The translations under genes were made by a program, and so were the position numbers. Shown piece after piece: positions 62,486 to 64,000 of a DNA stretch of 64,000 nt (positions are counted from its first letter, which is position 1; each line of letters starts with the position of its first letter). The stretch comes from Polyporus tsugae (taxonomy: Eukaryota; Basidiomycota; Agaricomycetes; Polyporales; Polyporaceae): positions 2,142,979 through 2,206,978 of the forward strand of contig JAHRBS010000008.1 in NCBI GenBank assembly GCA_024305745.1, read 5' to 3'. The notes beneath the pieces are model-generated. The model searched no databases and had not been told where the DNA came from. It saw only the letters and a program-made list of their open reading frames with translations.

Positions 62486-63096
62486 ATGAGCGACTTCCTG
62501 CAGCGCGAGAGCGACGTCCTTGGCAAGGACTTTGGGACGCCGACGGGTGGATCCTATGCTTGCAACTGCTGACATTGACTTCGACCGCGCCGCCTCTGCC
62601 TTCCCCGACATTTCTCTAGATGGCACCGACGACTTCTCTGCACCATCACCCGCTGCACCGCCGACCAAGGCTGCCGGCACGTTCTCCTTTGATGGCTTCA
62701 GCAGCCCGCCTCCAACGCATGCTACGGAGGTGAAGGTCACAAGAGATGACGAGATTGAGAAGTTCGAGAGCGAATTCCCGAACATCGAGGTCCCGCAGGT
62801 AAGTGCTATGTGACCTCTCTCGTCTAGTTGCAATCCTTGAAGTTCTCTCATAGCAAGCACCCCAGCCCCCAACACAGCAGCCGCTCTTCGGACAGACTCC
62901 TTCTACCTTTGCCCCGCAGCCCGCCTACTCTTCGATGCCCATCCTAAACTAGTCACTGGAAGAGGATGAGCCCGAGGTGATCACGTACACCTCATCTCCT
63001 TCATTCATCAATCTGCTTGCTGAGATTATACACAGAGCTTGGCGGGAGAAGCAGGCCGCCGAGCTCAAGGCCCGCGATTACATAGGTACAAAGTAG
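62486..63096 (+). pseudogene. Clathrin light chain, frameshifted and 3'-truncated
   Basis: Begins MSDFLQRESDVLGKDFGTPT like fungal clathrin light chains, then loses frame near 62540-62570. The next frame supplies DIDFDRAASAFPDISL, TFSFDGF and DEIEKFESEFPNIEVPQ. An intron (62799-62853) leads to QAPQPP..., a TAG at 62950-62952 follows (ILN-stop-SLEEDEPEV, probably CAG to TAG), a second intron spans 62985-63035, and the hallmark AWREKQAAELKARD follows, after which the sequence changes to YIGTK-stop. The whole C-terminal helix (heavy-chain and calmodulin-type region, about 80-100 residues) is missing. The intact protein coats vesicles with the heavy chain. Another copy must exist elsewhere if the function is kept. 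Confidence 0.8.
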
Positions 63097-63835
63097 TGAC
63101 CCTTCGGGTTATCCTTAGGTTTGGCATAGGTTGAGGGCTAATTTTCGCGCGCACGCACAGGCCCTGTGTCCGCGCAGGATTATACAGTGTACAAAATACG
63201 TCACTGACAGCGCAGAGGCAGTGTCTGTGCATTTGCGGACATACTGAACGAGGTTGAGGACCACACAAAAGGATGTTGAATTTCCATGTGGTACGGCTGG
63301 TGTGGGGAGGCAAAACGCGCACAGGCACTTGATGTGCGTGTGCGCTGCTGCTGAAACTGGAGGGTGCCTTTGTGTGAACCCAGGAGGTGGGTGTATCCAT
63401 CTTAACAGGCCTTTTATAAGGGGTCACTAAATGAAAACCAAGGGCTTGGCCCCCCAGTTGGGGAACAGGTTGAGGATGCTTTTACAAGATATATGTAAAA
63501 GTTTGAGGCGAATTGGCGGACCGGTTTTGGAGATATGCTGCTCCAAAGGGGGAGGACGAGGTGTGCTCTATGGTACCAGGGTGCACATTTCATGGTGCAT
63601 CCAAATTATGCTGAATGAGTGGAGGCACACTACAATTACATAAATGAACAGTTTGAAGACCACCAGACAAAATCTGCAGCTGGGAGAGGGTTACGATGTT
63701 CATGGGCAGGAGGAGCACATGGCGGAAAACGGCCCTAGCTTATAATGAGGCAAATCGTATGTATACATTATGTTTGCAATACAACAGGGAGTATGGGTAC
63801 CCATTTTAGCCATCACACAAGGCCTAGGAGGCATG
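63097..63835. other. Subtelomeric sequence
   Basis: About 0.74 kb between the broken light-chain gene and the telomere. The only frame of any size (63431-63643, 70 aa) shows no recognised domain. No RecQ/telomere-linked helicase, which is frequent at fungal ends, is present in this stretch. Confidence 0.7.
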
Positions 63836-63836
63836 G

Positions 63837-64000
63837 TTAGGGGTTAGGGTTAGGGTTAGGGTTAGGGTTAGGGTTAGGGTTAGGGTTAGGGTTAGGGTTA
63901 GGGTTAGGGTTAGGGTTAGGGTTAGGGTTAGGGTTAGGGTTAGGGTTAGGGTTAGGGTTAGGGTTAGGGTTAGGGTTAGGGTTAGGGTAGGGTTAGGTTT
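63837..64000 (+). repeat. Telomere, (TTAGGG)n, about 27 units
   Basis: One TTAGGGG variant is followed by uninterrupted TTAGGG units to about 63985, then two shortened units (GGGTAGGGTTAGGTTT) at the end of the window. G-rich strand runs 5' to 3' towards the right, so this is a true right chromosome end and not an interstitial tract. Confidence 0.99.

Overview
The window is the right-hand end of a chromosome of a filamentous basidiomycete, most likely an Agaricomycete. A pure TTAGGG array runs from about 63837 to the last base. Genes carry many 48-80 nt introns. The set includes a white-collar-1 photoreceptor without a GATA zinc finger, a Fus3/Kss1-type MAP kinase and Ty3/gypsy chromoviruses, all typical of that group. 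I cannot name a genus from the sequence alone.

Layout. (1) 1-31 kb is a nest of transposable elements: a decayed minus-strand Ty3/gypsy element running off the left edge (1-6737); a LINE endonuclease remnant (6738-8066); a minus-strand Ty3 chromovirus (8067-14761); a 2.6 kb spacer with one orphan ORF (14762-17340); a plus-strand 5' half of the same chromovirus family (17341-21191) that forms a 3851-bp inverted repeat with the previous element; AT-rich repeats (21192-23367); and a young Ty3 chromovirus with near-identical 195-bp LTRs and a perfect target-site duplication (23368-30535). (2) 31.4-62 kb is gene-dense: an Ams2/SPT21-like histone-gene regulator, a small Cys-rich protein, ribosomal protein uL16 (RPL10), dynactin p27, a BTB/CAP-Gly protein, an NCS1 permease, a zinc alcohol/formaldehyde dehydrogenase, a CCCH zinc-finger protein, a MAP kinase, a mitochondrial pyruvate-dehydrogenase kinase, a WC-1 homologue and class II fructose-bisphosphate aldolase. 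(3) The last 1.5 kb holds a frameshifted and truncated clathrin light chain, about 0.74 kb of subtelomeric DNA and the telomere.

Gene models were built by hand from splice consensus plus reading-frame and family continuity. The exon sums of the complete models (uL16, p27, BTB/CAP-Gly, permease, dehydrogenase, CCCH, MAPK, PDK, WC-1, aldolase, SPT21-like) are all exact multiples of three. Four of about 53 introns need a GC donor, and the aldolase gene has consecutive 12-nt and 6-nt exons.

The genes do not form one pathway. Two links stand out: dynactin p27 and a CAP-Gly protein share a 346-bp divergent promoter, and light sensing (WC-1), MAPK signalling and central carbon genes all lie within 14 kb of the telomere.
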